Below, piece after piece: positions 8,503-17,647 of a stretch of 64,000 bases of DNA (the first letter of the stretch is position 1; every line of letters begins with the position of its first letter). Both the position numbers and the translations under genes were made by a program. The stretch is from Paenibacillus glycanilyticus NBRC 16618 (GTDB taxonomy: Bacteria; Bacillota; Bacilli; Paenibacillales; Paenibacillaceae): positions 227,660-291,659 of the forward strand of contig NZ_BILY01000002.1 in the NCBI RefSeq assembly GCF_004000805.1. The letters are read 5' to 3'. Below the pieces are notes generated by a model. The model had not been told where the DNA came from. It worked only from the letters and a program-made list of their open reading frames with translations, and ran no database searches.

Positions 8503-10134
8503 TTACTCGTCAATAATGCCGCGCTGCCTGCGGTATTCTTTGGGCGTGCAGCCAACCTGCTTTTTGAACAGCTTCGAGAAATGAACAGGGTCTTTATAAC
8601 CGACCTGGTAAGAGATTTGGTACACCTTGTACTGGATGTCGCCAAGCATCTCCTTCGCCTTCTCGATCCGGATATCGGTCAAATATTCAAGGAACGTCTG
8701 CCGCTTCTCTTTCTTGAACAGCTTGCTGAGCCATACGGGAGTAACGTGTACGGCGCTTGCCACGCTTTGAAGCGTTAAGCTTTCCGCGTAATCCCGCTGC
8801 AATATTTTTTCCGCTTCGCATATAATCTGGCTTGGCGTAGCGGAGAGACTCCGGAAATCGGCCGCGATTTCCTTCAGGCATCGTTCGGCCTGCTCCTTGA
8901 GCGACTGCAGCGTATCGTATTGCTCCAGCTGCTCCCAAAGCGCAATGGGATTGCTGCCCCATTTTTTATTCGGAATTCCGGCAGCGGCCGCTTTCCTGAA
9001 AATCTCGAACAGCCATTCGAAAATGCTCTGCTGAATATCCCGCAGCTGTGTTAGCTGCCACGCCTGTACCATTAATTCGAACCGTTCCATTGCTGCCGTT
9101 ATATCCTCATCCGATCCGAACTTGACCAGATCCAGTACTTCTTCCGGCTCTGCCAGCTTGAGATCGGCTTGCTCGCTTTCTTCAAAACCGCCTTGCAGCG
9201 TAAATACGCGGTTGCCGCCGTAGACGGCCTTCTGCTCGAGGACGCTAAGCGCTTCCGTATACATCTCGTGCAGATGCTCGAAGGTGCAAGGGTTCGTCCG
9301 GAGTCCAACGCTTGCCTTCACCTTCACGAAATCATTGATTCGCTTAATGCATAGATGCGCGATTCCGCTAGTCAGCTCGGCCTGTTCCGAACGCAGGCAG
9401 CTTAACAGAACAAGCCATCTATTAGAGCTGTCCATGCAGATCGCGTACGGATAAGGATAATCCTCCTCCAGCGTCTGATTCACGACATTGCCGATCCCGA
9501 ACAGGATCAGGTCCTTCTCCTGCCCGCGCCGGTTCTCAATGGCTTTCAGATCATCGGCGACAATGACCATGACCGTCATATGCTCCACTGTAATCCATTC
9601 CATGTTTAACGTCGTGAGCCGATGGCGCCGTCTTGTTTCCTTATACGGGTCATGCTCCTGCTCCACCATCTCCCGAAGCAGCTCTTCGCGCATTTTCGGA
9701 ATCGCGAACTTTACCTGGTTGATCAGCTGCTGCTCATTATGCTGCTCGAGCCGCTTCCGCTGAATATTTTCGACCGCTTTGCGGACAATCTGCTCCAGCT
9801 CGCTTATATTGATTGGTTTAAGAACATAATCGATCGCTCCGGTCTTCATCGCCTGCTTCACCAGATCAAAATCGTCATAACCGCTCACCACAATGGCTTC
9901 CGGATCATAATCCTTCATCGGCTGCAAGGCGTTCAGAAATTCCAGCCCGGACATGCGGTTCATTTTTATATCCGTTACGATGAGGTCCGGACGTGCATCC
10001 TTCGCCAGCATTAGAGCCGTGTCGCCGTCATCGGCAACCAGCACTTCTTCGATACCAAACGTACTCCACGGAAAGCGGTTACGTAAACCTTCGCGAATCT
10101 CGAACTCGTCATCTACGATTAACACACGCAGCAT
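8503..10134 (-). CDS. YesN-like response regulator with AraC-type DNA-binding domain
   Basis: A 543-residue transcription regulator. The receiver domain occupies residues 1-120 with acidic residues at Asp8-Asp9, the phospho-acceptor Asp55 in DLIVTDIKMNR and the conserved Lys in YVLKPIN. A variable middle region follows, and two helix-turn-helix motifs of AraC type fill about residues 440-540, ending in VGCTPKEYRR. This is the standard partner of YesM-type kinases. The open frame begins six codons earlier, but the ATG at 10134 is placed well after GGGGAAGGGTGAG. Its kinase is probably the gene at 3777-5582, which is unusual because the two are normally adjacent. Confidence 0.9.
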   Translation of the reverse strand: MLRVLIVDDEFEIREGLRNRFPWSTFGIEEVLVADDGDTALMLAKDARPDLIVTDIKMNRMSGLEFLNALQPMKDYDPEAIVVSGYDDFDLVKQAMKTGAIDYVLKPINISELEQIVRKAVENIQRKRLEQHNEQQLINQVKFAIPKMREELLREMVEQEHDPYKETRRRHRLTTLNMEWITVEHMTVMVIVADDLKAIENRRGQEKDLILFGIGNVVNQTLEEDYPYPYAICMDSSNRWLVLLSCLRSEQAELTSGIAHLCIKRINDFVKVKASVGLRTNPCTFEHLHEMYTEALSVLEQKAVYGGNRVFTLQGGFEESEQADLKLAEPEEVLDLVKFGSDEDITAAMERFELMVQAWQLTQLRDIQQSIFEWLFEIFRKAAAAGIPNKKWGSNPIALWEQLEQYDTLQSLKEQAERCLKEIAADFRSLSATPSQIICEAEKILQRDYAESLTLQSVASAVHVTPVWLSKLFKKEKRQTFLEYLTDIRIEKAKEMLGDIQYKVYQISYQVGYKDPVHFSKLFKKQVGCTPKEYRRQRGIIDE

Positions 10135-10312
10135 CCGCTCACCCTTCCCCATGATCTATGATCTATGTTGCAATGCGACCATTATATCCTGTCCGCCTGT
10201 ATAAGCCTACCTCCATACTAAACGACCCGATTTTGGATTGCACGGGGGTAAAAGCAAACTTTATGGGGATGTATTAAATTGTTGAGGAATGCTGCTGCGC
10301 TTACCGTTCTTT

Positions 10313-10546
10313 CTAACCAATGACGAGAAACGGCTCCAGCTCTTTGAAAAGCTTCTTGTAGTTCACGTCATCCGGGATGACAAGCGTTAACGGCTCGTTA
10401 AGCTTTAGTACAAACAGGCCAAGAATCGACTTGGCGTCGGCCATTCCGCTTTTGCCGTGAATCCAGATATCGAAGTCGTAACGCGACACGATATGGTTGA
10501 TTTGTTCAATGTCTTTCACGTCTCTTACTTTAATGGGAGTAATCAT
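10313..10546 (-). CDS. HPr-like protein lacking the active-site histidine
   Basis: A 77-residue protein with the HPr fold pattern: a strand, helix, strand, then GKSGMADAKSILGLFVLKL, matching the HPr/Crh region around regulatory Ser46 (here in AKSILGL), and a final helix. The position of catalytic His15 is occupied by the stretch QINHIVSRYDF, which lacks the usual HARP context, so phosphotransfer from enzyme I seems unlikely. It may act as a Crh-like regulator or have another role. The ATG at 10546 follows AAGGGGA; the longer open frame upstream has no ribosome site. It stands alone and divergently from the next gene. Confidence 0.7.
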   Translation of the reverse strand: MITPIKVRDVKDIEQINHIVSRYDFDIWIHGKSGMADAKSILGLFVLKLNEPLTLVIPDDVNYKKLFKELEPFLVIG

Positions 10547-10668
10547 CGGGAAATCCCCTTTCGCCATCCAATTTTTTCTTATTAGTTGTTTGCCGGCAGA
10601 CATTGCTTTATGCGTACAGGCATAACATGTATTGGACAGGTAAGTTTGAAGGGAGGGGGCTGGCTGGC

Positions 10669-11103
10669 ATGGCTTGGCGTGAACTCGTACCAAACGATGC
10701 AAGGAAAACTTTCGAGACACTCATCGACCGTAAGAGAAAGTGGGAAAATTGCAAGTCAAGAGCTGTTTTTTGTGCACTGCTATGCTTGTTTTGTTTTTTG
10801 ATGTTTGGCATTGTCTACTTCCGCAATATCGGCACCATTCACGGCAGCTTTGCGAGATTGTATGAGAGCATTATGAGCAGTTCCTTCCTCATCTTCCTGC
10901 TCGCGGTCTTTATCGTCAGCTTTGTTTACCTGTACTGGCTGGCCAAGGAAATCGATAAAGCGAAGAAAAAGTATGAGACTCTTCGGATCGAGACCGTTGA
11001 TAAATTCGACACAACCTGGCTAAAGAGCATCAACTTCGAGACAAGAAGCGAAATCTCCATTGAGATGAACAGCTACGATATTAATATCGATTATAAAGGT
11101 TAA
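10669..11103 (+). CDS. Small membrane protein, possibly DUF2663 (YpbF-like)
   Basis: A 144-residue protein with an N-terminal soluble segment of pattern LIDRKRKWEN, two hydrophobic helices at about residues 27-47 and 66-88, and a charged helical C-terminus (LAKEIDKAKKKYETL). The two-helix layout with a preceding RKxKWE motif recalls the uncharacterised YpbF/DUF2663 family of Bacilli, an assignment made from memory. The ATG at 10669 has GAAGGGAGG about 12 bases upstream; an upstream ATG at 10603 has no such site. The function is unknown. Confidence 0.6.
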   Translation: MAWRELVPNDARKTFETLIDRKRKWENCKSRAVFCALLCLFCFLMFGIVYFRNIGTIHGSFARLYESIMSSSFLIFLLAVFIVSFVYLYWLAKEIDKAKKKYETLRIETVDKFDTTWLKSINFETRSEISIEMNSYDINIDYKG

Positions 11104-11176
11104 ATAAAAGGGGCTGTCTCGATGAGAAAGCCCCTTGCCGTGTATTTAAGCTTAACCTGTTATGGTAGCAACGCTT

Positions 11177-11367
11177 CTACGTTGGATTTCGTACAGCGTA
11201 ACGGGCCTGTTTTGACTACTGAATCGAGCTACGTTGGATCGCCTCCATTATATTAGTTCATTTTGGACGGTAGTGGTTCATTCTGGGCCTTTATGCTGGA
11301 GTGAATCCAACATAGCGAAAAATGTTTGCCTTTAAGTCTGATTTGACTGGAGAGAATCCAATGTAAG
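11177..11367. repeat. Nested inverted repeats with a ctacgttggat core
   Basis: Four related units are present. Two point right: ctacgttggatt (11177-11188) and gctacgttggatcgcctcca (11228-11247). Two are inverted: tggagtgaatccaacatagc (11297-11316) and tggagagaatccaatgtaag (11348-11367). They pair as an inner and an outer hairpin. The spacer also carries a direct repeat (agttcattttgga / ggttcattctggg). The layout suggests a dispersed palindromic element that inserted into, or duplicated around, an older copy. I recall similar gttggat palindromes in Paenibacillus intergenic regions, but no search was done. Confidence 0.6.
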
Positions 11368-11408
11368 TAAGTTAAGGGAGATTTGTTTCTATTATACGGT
11401 TTAAAAGT

Positions 11409-11441
11409 AAAAAGACGTATGAGCGCTCCATACGTCTTTTT
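11409..11441 (-). terminator. Terminator of the GH43 gene
   Basis: Perfect 13-bp stem aaaaagacgtatg / catacgtcttttt with a seven-base loop and T-runs in both directions. It lies three bases beyond the GH43 stop codon. Confidence 0.85.
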
Positions 11442-11444
11442 GCA

Positions 11445-12377
11445 TTATTTCCCCGGCACCCCAAAGTCGGGCGTCCCGTCTTCCTTCCAATTGAATGCCT
11501 GAATGCGGGCATGGCGGTTAGGATCGGAAAGCGGACTGCCGATAAGCTCTTTATAAGGTCTCGCATGATATACCATAAGGTCGGTCAAGCCGTCCTCGCT
11601 GACGGTGAAGCTGTTATGCCCCGGTCCGTAATTCTCCGTCTCCTCATTGGTCTCGAACACAGGCTTGGGATGCTTGGTCCAGCTGCCCGGATCGAGCAGA
11701 TCCGCATCCAGAGACGCCTCCAATAAACCCATGCAATACCGGTGATCGGTCGCGCTTGCCGAAAAGGCTACGAAAATCCGCCCGTTGCGCAGCAATACGG
11801 CCGGTCCCTCATTCACCCGGTAGCCTTGAATCTCCCAGTCGTATTCCGGCGTGGAGATCAATACTTGCGGCCCGATAATCGTCCACGGGTTAGCGAGCTT
11901 GGCTACGTACAGATTGCTGTCAGACTCTTTATACTGTGCCCAGATCAGATACCGTTCCCCGTTATGCTCGAACGTTGTCGCATCCAGGGAGAAGCTTTCG
12001 AAGTCGAGCTTTATTTTGCCTTTTTCCACCCATGTGCCTGTAATGGGATCTTCATCGCCGCATTCCAGCACATACGGCCGAATCGCCCATTGATCCTCCG
12101 CCGTGCCTGCCGCGAAATAGACGTACCACTTGCCCTCGATAAAATGAAGCTCGGGCGCCCAAATATGGTTGCCCATCTCGCCTGTTTCATGCTTCCGCCA
12201 AATGACCGTTTCCTGCGCGTTAACAAGCCCGTCCAACGTAGCGGCTTTGCGCAGCACAAGCCGGTCATACTCCGGTACGGAAGCGGTAAAGTAATAGAGA
12301 CCATCCGTATGCTTAAGCACATAAGGATCCGCCCGGTTTACAATCCAAGGTTTAAGATCATTGCTAGTATCCAACAT
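11445..12377 (-). CDS. Glycoside hydrolase family 43 (arabinofuranosidase/xylosidase-like)
   Basis: A 310-residue five-bladed beta-propeller hydrolase without a signal peptide. RADPYV near residue 17 gives the catalytic-base Asp of GH43, HIWAPELHF near 71-79 is a blade hallmark, FSLDATTFE holds the middle Asp, VNEGPAVLL holds the general-acid Glu and YGPGHNSF the conserved late His. The family acts on arabinose- and xylose-containing side chains; the exact specificity is not readable. It is intracellular and therefore probably acts on imported oligosaccharides. It lies just downstream of an AraC-type regulator on the same strand, which is a plausible controller. Confidence 0.9.
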   Translation of the reverse strand: MLDTSNDLKPWIVNRADPYVLKHTDGLYYFTASVPEYDRLVLRKAATLDGLVNAQETVIWRKHETGEMGNHIWAPELHFIEGKWYVYFAAGTAEDQWAIRPYVLECGDEDPITGTWVEKGKIKLDFESFSLDATTFEHNGERYLIWAQYKESDSNLYVAKLANPWTIIGPQVLISTPEYDWEIQGYRVNEGPAVLLRNGRIFVAFSASATDHRYCMGLLEASLDADLLDPGSWTKHPKPVFETNEETENYGPGHNSFTVSEDGLTDLMVYHARPYKELIGSPLSDPNRHARIQAFNWKEDGTPDFGVPGK

Positions 12378-12439
12378 GAATTCGTCACCTCGAGGAATGA
12401 AGTTTTTACTACGTTTGCCTGGATATTATTATAACATTA

Positions 12440-13345
12440 TTATTTATCAAGCGACCTACGCAAAGCGCGAACGTCCCGGACTGGCGGGAGCCCAAACATC
12501 CGCGCGTATTCCCGGCTAAAATGCGACGGGCTCTCGTATCCGACCTGAAACGCAGCTTCTGCCGCATCGATCGATCCTGATAAAAGCAGCCTGCGCGCCT
12601 CTTGCAAACGGATCTGCTTTTGAAATTGGATCGGGCTCATCCCCGTGACCTCCTTGAAATATTCGTATAGAGATGAAGCGCTCATTCGAGCCTCTTCTGC
12701 CAACTCGTCTACTCGCAAGGGCTGGGCAAACTCGCGATTGAGCTTCTCTACCACCCCAGAAATTCGCTGCGCATGGCTTCCGATAACAGCAAATTGCTTC
12801 AGGGAAGCACTATTGTCGTTCTGAAGCACCCGATAAATGATCTCCCGCATGGCATAAGGCGCAAGCACAGGGATATCCTGCGGATTCTCAACCAGTTTCG
12901 CCAGCCGCAGTATTGCATCCAGGAGTGTATCGTTTATCCGGCTTACCTTTAACCCCCTGCTGGTCTCTTTTCCTACTCTTAGAGCATCTCCGGAAGTCCG
13001 AATGACATCCAGTATCTGGCTCATATCGAATAGAATCTGCAGGCTATAGTATGGCGTATCTTCCGAAGCTTCCGTTACTTGTCCTGTAATTGGCAAGTGT
13101 ACCGAAGCGGTTAAATAACAGCTTGGGTTATACTGATACACCTCTTGTCCCAAAATGACCATCTTGGAACCCTGCGCCACGACGCAAAGGGAGGGTTCAT
13201 AGACCGAATAAACCGGCTCGGATACCCGGGATGCACGAATCAAGCGCAAACCGGGTACTTGAGTATCATGCGTCCCGTCTTCGGGAGTGTATTTCTCCAT
13301 AATTTTCAGCAATTCTCTCCTTTGTTTCTCGAACCATTCATTCAT
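12440..13345 (-). CDS. AraC family transcriptional regulator
   Basis: A 301-residue regulator. The N-terminal half (about residues 20-170) matches the AraC_N cupin type seen in regulators that read SVYEPSLCVVAQGSK, and the C-terminal part (about 195-295) carries two helix-turn-helix motifs, with LRVDELAEEARMSASSLY and FQVGYESPSHFSREYARMFG. The start has a GGTGGGA site about nine bases upstream and AGAGG abutting the ATG. The GH43 gene lies 62 bases downstream in the same direction, while the Atu4866/dehydrogenase pair lies divergently upstream. AraC_N regulators are often found beside dehydrogenases, so the divergent pair is an equally plausible target. Confidence 0.85.
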   Translation of the reverse strand: MNEWFEKQRRELLKIMEKYTPEDGTHDTQVPGLRLIRASRVSEPVYSVYEPSLCVVAQGSKMVILGQEVYQYNPSCYLTASVHLPITGQVTEASEDTPYYSLQILFDMSQILDVIRTSGDALRVGKETSRGLKVSRINDTLLDAILRLAKLVENPQDIPVLAPYAMREIIYRVLQNDNSASLKQFAVIGSHAQRISGVVEKLNREFAQPLRVDELAEEARMSASSLYEYFKEVTGMSPIQFQKQIRLQEARRLLLSGSIDAAEAAFQVGYESPSHFSREYARMFGLPPVRDVRALRRSLDK

Positions 13346-13524
13346 CCTCTTCGTCCCACCTTTTGTCCGTGCGATTTACTCAACTTTATCTCTTCCTGGA
13401 GGATTAGGCAATCATCATGTAAAATCCGGCTACCGCCTTGTTAATCGATAGAACGATAATAGACCTGTAGATGATACGGAGTCCGTGACCGTAGAAATCG
13501 ATGCTATCGGAAGGAGTAATTCAA

Positions 13525-13776
13525 ATGACTAACCTAAACAAATCTCATCCCTATGTGGGCGTGTGGGTAACGAAAGATGGTTATATCCGTCATGAGCTGC
13601 TGCCGAACGGAAGGTACGACGAAGCGCGCGGAAAACGGAACAGCGCTTATCAAGGCAGCTATACCATCATAGGCGACCATATCGAATATGTGGATGATAC
13701 AGGGTTTACTGCGGACGGCGATTTCCGCGATTCCGTGCTCTATCACGCCGGTATGGTGCTTTATCGCGAGAAATAG
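13525..13776 (+). CDS. Atu4866-domain protein
   Basis: An 83-residue protein matching the small Atu4866 family by its pattern: an early VGVWVTKDGYIRHELLPNGRYDEARG segment (in parts), then GDHIEYVDDTGFTADGDF and a final LYHAGMVLYRE. The family forms a single small beta-barrel-like domain of unknown function. The ATG at 13525 is placed nine bases after AAGGAG, eight codons inside the longer open frame. It is followed 36 bases later by the dehydrogenase pseudogene and is probably co-transcribed with it; such pairs with short-chain dehydrogenases and AraC_N regulators are common. Confidence 0.75.
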   Translation: MTNLNKSHPYVGVWVTKDGYIRHELLPNGRYDEARGKRNSAYQGSYTIIGDHIEYVDDTGFTADGDFRDSVLYHAGMVLYREK

Positions 13777-13812
13777 TGAGCGAAAATTTCAATAAAAAAG
13801 GAGTAATATGCA

Positions 13813-14550
13813 ATGTCCGAAATAAAAGGAAAAGTCGTTGTCATTACGGGAGCCAGCAGCGGGATAGGGGAAGCAACGGCGAAGCTTCTAGCTAGTCATG
13901 GGGCCCATATCGTCATAGGGGCAAGACGCGTCGATAGACTGGAAACTTTGGCATCCCTCATTGAATCTGAAGGAGGATCCGTCATATATCAACCATTGGA
14001 TGTGACGAAGATCGATCAGATGCAGCAAATCATTCGTTTGGCACAGTCCCGGTTCGGGCGTGTTGATGTCATTGTGAATAATGCCGGCGTGATGCCCCTC
14101 TCTCCCTTAGAAGCCTTGTAGATCGACGAATGGAACCGCATGATCGATGTCAATATCCGCGGAGTTCTGCATGGGATTGCTGCGGGCCTCCCCATAATGA
14201 AAGAGCAGCAAGCCGGTCACATGATTAACATAGCATCCATCGGTGCCTATGCGGTATCGCCGACGGCAGCGGTATATTGTGCGACAAAATACGCCGTACG
14301 TGCCATCACGGAAGGCTTGCGGCAGGAGGTTGGTTCTGACATCCGTGTAACGCTCATTTCTCCCGGCGTGACCGCTTCCGAGCTCGCGGATAGCATTTCG
14401 GATGCCGAGGCCAGGGAACTGATGAAAACGTATCGGCGCGATGCCCTTCCCGCTTCCGCAATCGCTAGTGCAATCGCTTATGCCATTGGACAACCAACAG
14501 ACATCGACGTAAACGAATTGGTGGTCAGGCCTACAGCCCAGCTTGCGTGA
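13813..14550 (+). pseudogene. Short-chain dehydrogenase/reductase interrupted by an in-frame TAG
   Basis: The frame encodes a full-size SDR of 246 codons including one TAG at 14119-14121, after PLSPLEAL and before IDEWNRMIDVNIRG. All catalytic parts are intact on either side: the TGASSGIG nucleotide loop (about residues 11-18), NNAG, the Ser in INIASIGAY and the YCATK Tyr-Lys pair. The reading frame is the same before and after the stop. One base change from AAG or CAG explains it. It could be a fresh pseudogene, a sequencing error, or, less likely, read-through. The start has AAGGAG nine bases upstream. If restored, it would be an NAD(P)H-dependent oxidoreductase of unknown substrate. Confidence 0.85.
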
Positions 14551-14614
14551 AGCAAGTCTCGATCGTGATCGGATGATCATACTCACTTGCTGGAGCTGTC
14601 TACCGTTCGGGCCA

Positions 14615-14657
14615 TAACGCAAAGAACCGGATCTCTGGAGATCCGGCTCTTTGCGTT
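14615..14657. terminator. Bidirectional terminator
   Basis: Long stem taacgcaaagaaccggatctc / agatccggctctttgcgtta with one mismatch and a tgg loop. It separates the SDR pseudogene and the phosphorylase gene, which converge. Confidence 0.75.
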
Positions 14658-14678
14658 ATTTATCATGTTTCCTGACTA

Positions 14679-16850
14679 TTACCCCCAAGCAGCCAGCTCC
14701 AGCTCGAATTCGTTAGCGAAATCCGGGCTGATTGGAGTAACCCGCACGTTGACGTCAGCCTTCCAGATGTTATCTGTCGGGATGTCTTCGGAAGCTCCTT
14801 CAAACACGTATAGTCCCTTCTCCTGCTGCTGTACCGGCTCCAGCTTCACCTTCCAGATACCTCGATGACCATCGGAGCCAACCGCCTCCACGCGGACGTC
14901 CCCGCGCCATATGGTGCCTAGTTGAATTTCGGCACGGAATTTTTTCAGTCCGTTCCTGCTGCCATTGTCCTCTTGAATATTCACGTTCCTGACCTGAACG
15001 GCCGACCAATTGCTGCGAATGAATTGCTTGTAGGCCGCAACCCTAGACGCAACCTCATAGTTATCCGCAGCGTACCGCTTCCCTCTCGCGCTTGTTGGAA
15101 CGTACATCTTATTCCAATAATCGGTGACCATTCTGTGGGTGTTGTAGACCGGTGCAAGCGAGCAGATCGACTCCTTCATCAAGCTGACCCATTCCTCGGG
15201 AACATTCCAATCCCCCCGCTTGTAGTACAGCGGAATAATCTCTTCCTCGAGCAGCCGGTAAAGCGATTCGGTATCCTGCTTCGCCTGCAGCCAAGGATCG
15301 CCATCGATCGTGCTCTCGATCGCCCAGCCGTTTCGCCCGTTGTAGCCTTCCACCCACCAGCCGTCCAGTACGCTGCAGTTCAGCACGCCATTCAGGGCGG
15401 CCTTTTGCCCGCTTGTACCGCTGGCTTCCATTGGCTTGAGCGGCGTATTGAGCCATACGTCCACGCCTTGAACAAGCAGCTTTGCTTTATCCATCGCGTA
15501 GTTCTCTATCATGTAAACACGGTTTTTAAACCTTTCATCCTCAGACAACTCTACGATTTTGCGGATCAAGTCTTGCCCCGGTCCATCCGAAGGATGCGCC
15601 TTGCCGGCGAATACAAGAACTACCGGACGATTAGGGTTGCCCAGGATGCGCGCGATCCGCTCCGGGTCGTTAAAGATAAGCAGCGCCCGCTTGTACGTGG
15701 CAAACCGTCTGGCAAAACCAATGATTAACGGTACTCCGTCCGAAGGAGAGATCGGCAGCCCGAAAGCTTGCAGCATCCTGGCTTTCGCCCGCTGATGCTC
15801 CTCCCACAGCTCGATGCTTGGAATCTCCCGAACGGCAGCCCATGCTTCCGGCTCCGCTGCTTTCAGGGACCAGTCGGACGGGAGATGCCGGTCGAACAAT
15901 TCTTTTAGGCCGGAAGCCAGCCATGTCCCTGTGTGGATGCCGTTCGTGACCGAATCGACGGGAATATCCTTTGCCGGAATGTACGGCATCCACCGGTGAA
16001 ACATTTCCCGGGTAACTTCACCGTGCAGTTTGCTTACTCCATTCACCTTCGACGAAGCGCTGACGGCAAGGCGCGTCATGTTGAACACGCCGTTCATGCT
16101 GCCAAGCGATAATACCCGCTCCCTATCCGCTCCTAGCTGCCAGTAAAAATCGCCAAAATAACGGTCCATCATCTCAATGGAGAACACATCGTGCCCCGCC
16201 GGAACCGGCGTGTGCGTCGTAAAGACGGTGCTTGCCTTGACGACTTCAAGCGCCGTCTCGAAAGGCACGCCTTCCGCGGACAGCATGCGGATTCGCTCCA
16301 GGGTCAGGAATGCGCAATGTCCTTCGTTCATATGCCAGACCTCCGGCTGAATGCCAAGCGCGGTAAGCAATCTCGTACCGCCAATGCCGAGAAGAATCTC
16401 CTGGCTTATGCGAATATCTTGTGCTCCGGGATACAGCGTGTCAGTCAAGCGGCGGTCCGCATCGCTGTTCGATTCAACATCGGTATTCAGCAAATACAGG
16501 GTGACAGAGCCCACCTGCACGGAAAACGCTTTTGCATAGACCCTTCTGCCCTCCAGCGGAACCTCGATAATGACAGGATGGCCATTGTCGTCCCGCACAA
16601 GCTCAACCGGGTAAACACTAGCCTCTAGGTCGACTTCGGGATACCAATGATGCTGCGAGCCGCCTTCATCAATATGCTGCTGAAAATAACCTTTACCGTA
16701 AAATATGCCTACGCCCGTAAGCGGAATATTCAAGTCTGCTGCCGCCTTGATATGATCGCCAGCCAATATGCCAAGACCACCGGAATAAATCGGTAAGGAT
16801 TCATCAAGTCCAAACTCCGCCGAGAAATACGCAATCCTGCTGTTTTGCAT
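14679..16850 (-). CDS. glgP: Alpha-glucan (glycogen/maltodextrin) phosphorylase
   Basis: A 723-residue cytoplasmic GT35 enzyme that releases glucose-1-phosphate from alpha-1,4-glucans. The start region AYFSAEFGLDESLPIYSGGL is the signature of the short phosphorylase type (about 700-850 residues) that resembles archaeal and thermophilic maltodextrin phosphorylases. The segment MEASGTSGQKAALNGVLN carries the pyridoxal-phosphate Lys, followed by LDGWWVEGYNGRNGWAI. The ATG at 16850 follows GAGGTGG; the upstream 46 codons of open frame lack a ribosome site. It is monocistronic and not linked to glycogen-synthesis genes. A cre-like sequence (TGAAAGCGCCTTTA, two mismatches) lies at 16883-16896. Confidence 0.92.
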   Translation of the reverse strand: MQNSRIAYFSAEFGLDESLPIYSGGLGILAGDHIKAAADLNIPLTGVGIFYGKGYFQQHIDEGGSQHHWYPEVDLEASVYPVELVRDDNGHPVIIEVPLEGRRVYAKAFSVQVGSVTLYLLNTDVESNSDADRRLTDTLYPGAQDIRISQEILLGIGGTRLLTALGIQPEVWHMNEGHCAFLTLERIRMLSAEGVPFETALEVVKASTVFTTHTPVPAGHDVFSIEMMDRYFGDFYWQLGADRERVLSLGSMNGVFNMTRLAVSASSKVNGVSKLHGEVTREMFHRWMPYIPAKDIPVDSVTNGIHTGTWLASGLKELFDRHLPSDWSLKAAEPEAWAAVREIPSIELWEEHQRAKARMLQAFGLPISPSDGVPLIIGFARRFATYKRALLIFNDPERIARILGNPNRPVVLVFAGKAHPSDGPGQDLIRKIVELSEDERFKNRVYMIENYAMDKAKLLVQGVDVWLNTPLKPMEASGTSGQKAALNGVLNCSVLDGWWVEGYNGRNGWAIESTIDGDPWLQAKQDTESLYRLLEEEIIPLYYKRGDWNVPEEWVSLMKESICSLAPVYNTHRMVTDYWNKMYVPTSARGKRYAADNYEVASRVAAYKQFIRSNWSAVQVRNVNIQEDNGSRNGLKKFRAEIQLGTIWRGDVRVEAVGSDGHRGIWKVKLEPVQQQEKGLYVFEGASEDIPTDNIWKADVNVRVTPISPDFANEFELELAAWG

Positions 16851-16882
16851 GTTTCCACCTCGTTTTTCGCCAATTTGCGCTA

Positions 16883-16896
16883 TGAAAGCGCCTTTA
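16883..16896. promoter_or_regulatory. Possible CcpA (cre) site upstream of glgP
   Basis: TGAAAGCGCCTTTA matches 12 of 14 positions of the cre consensus TGWAANCGNTNWCA. It lies about 33 bases upstream of the glgP start. A match of this quality can occur by chance. Confidence 0.3.
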
Positions 16897-16970
16897 AAAA
16901 CTTGATGCCTTACTACTATATGCCGATTCATGGTACTCGTGCCTATACATTTTGTTGAGAGCAGCGCAAC

Positions 16971-17002
16971 AAAAAAGCAGCTAATCATCCGGATTAGCCG
17001 CT
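16971..17002 (-). terminator. Terminator of the paiA-like gene
   Basis: On the minus strand agcggctaatc / gattagctgct forms an interrupted stem followed by six T. It lies 15 bases past the stop codon. Confidence 0.8.
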
Positions 17003-17016
17003 CTGGTGAATAGAGG

Positions 17017-17550
<534 letters not shown>

Positions 17551-17600
17551 TTAGGAATAAGGCTTATACAGCCCTGTTGTTATCCTAAATGCTATCTTAA

Positions 17601-17622
17601 TTTTGTTGTATTTGCAACAAAA
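17601..17622. promoter_or_regulatory. Palindrome upstream of paiA
   Basis: Perfect inverted repeat ttttgttg / caacaaaa with a six-base spacer, between the paiA-like gene and the end of the DMT exporter gene. It may be an operator or a weak hairpin; no regulator can be named. Confidence 0.35.
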
Positions 17623-17647
17623 CTTTAACCGTGAGACGATCCTCTAC

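Larger units (their letters stand above)
11104..11444. other. Gene-free stretch holding a nested repeat and terminators
   Basis: No gene is seen. A GC-rich hairpin (aaggggct / agcccctt, 11108-11136) directly after the upstream gene may end its transcript, although it lacks a T-run. Nested copies of a gttggat repeat lie at 11177-11367, and the GH43 terminator at 11409-11441. Confidence 0.65.

Noticed and set aside
10603..10668. A longer start for the small membrane protein gene
   Set aside because: The ATG at 10603 lies within the divergent promoter region and has no ribosome site, while the ATG at 10669 follows GAAGGGAGG.
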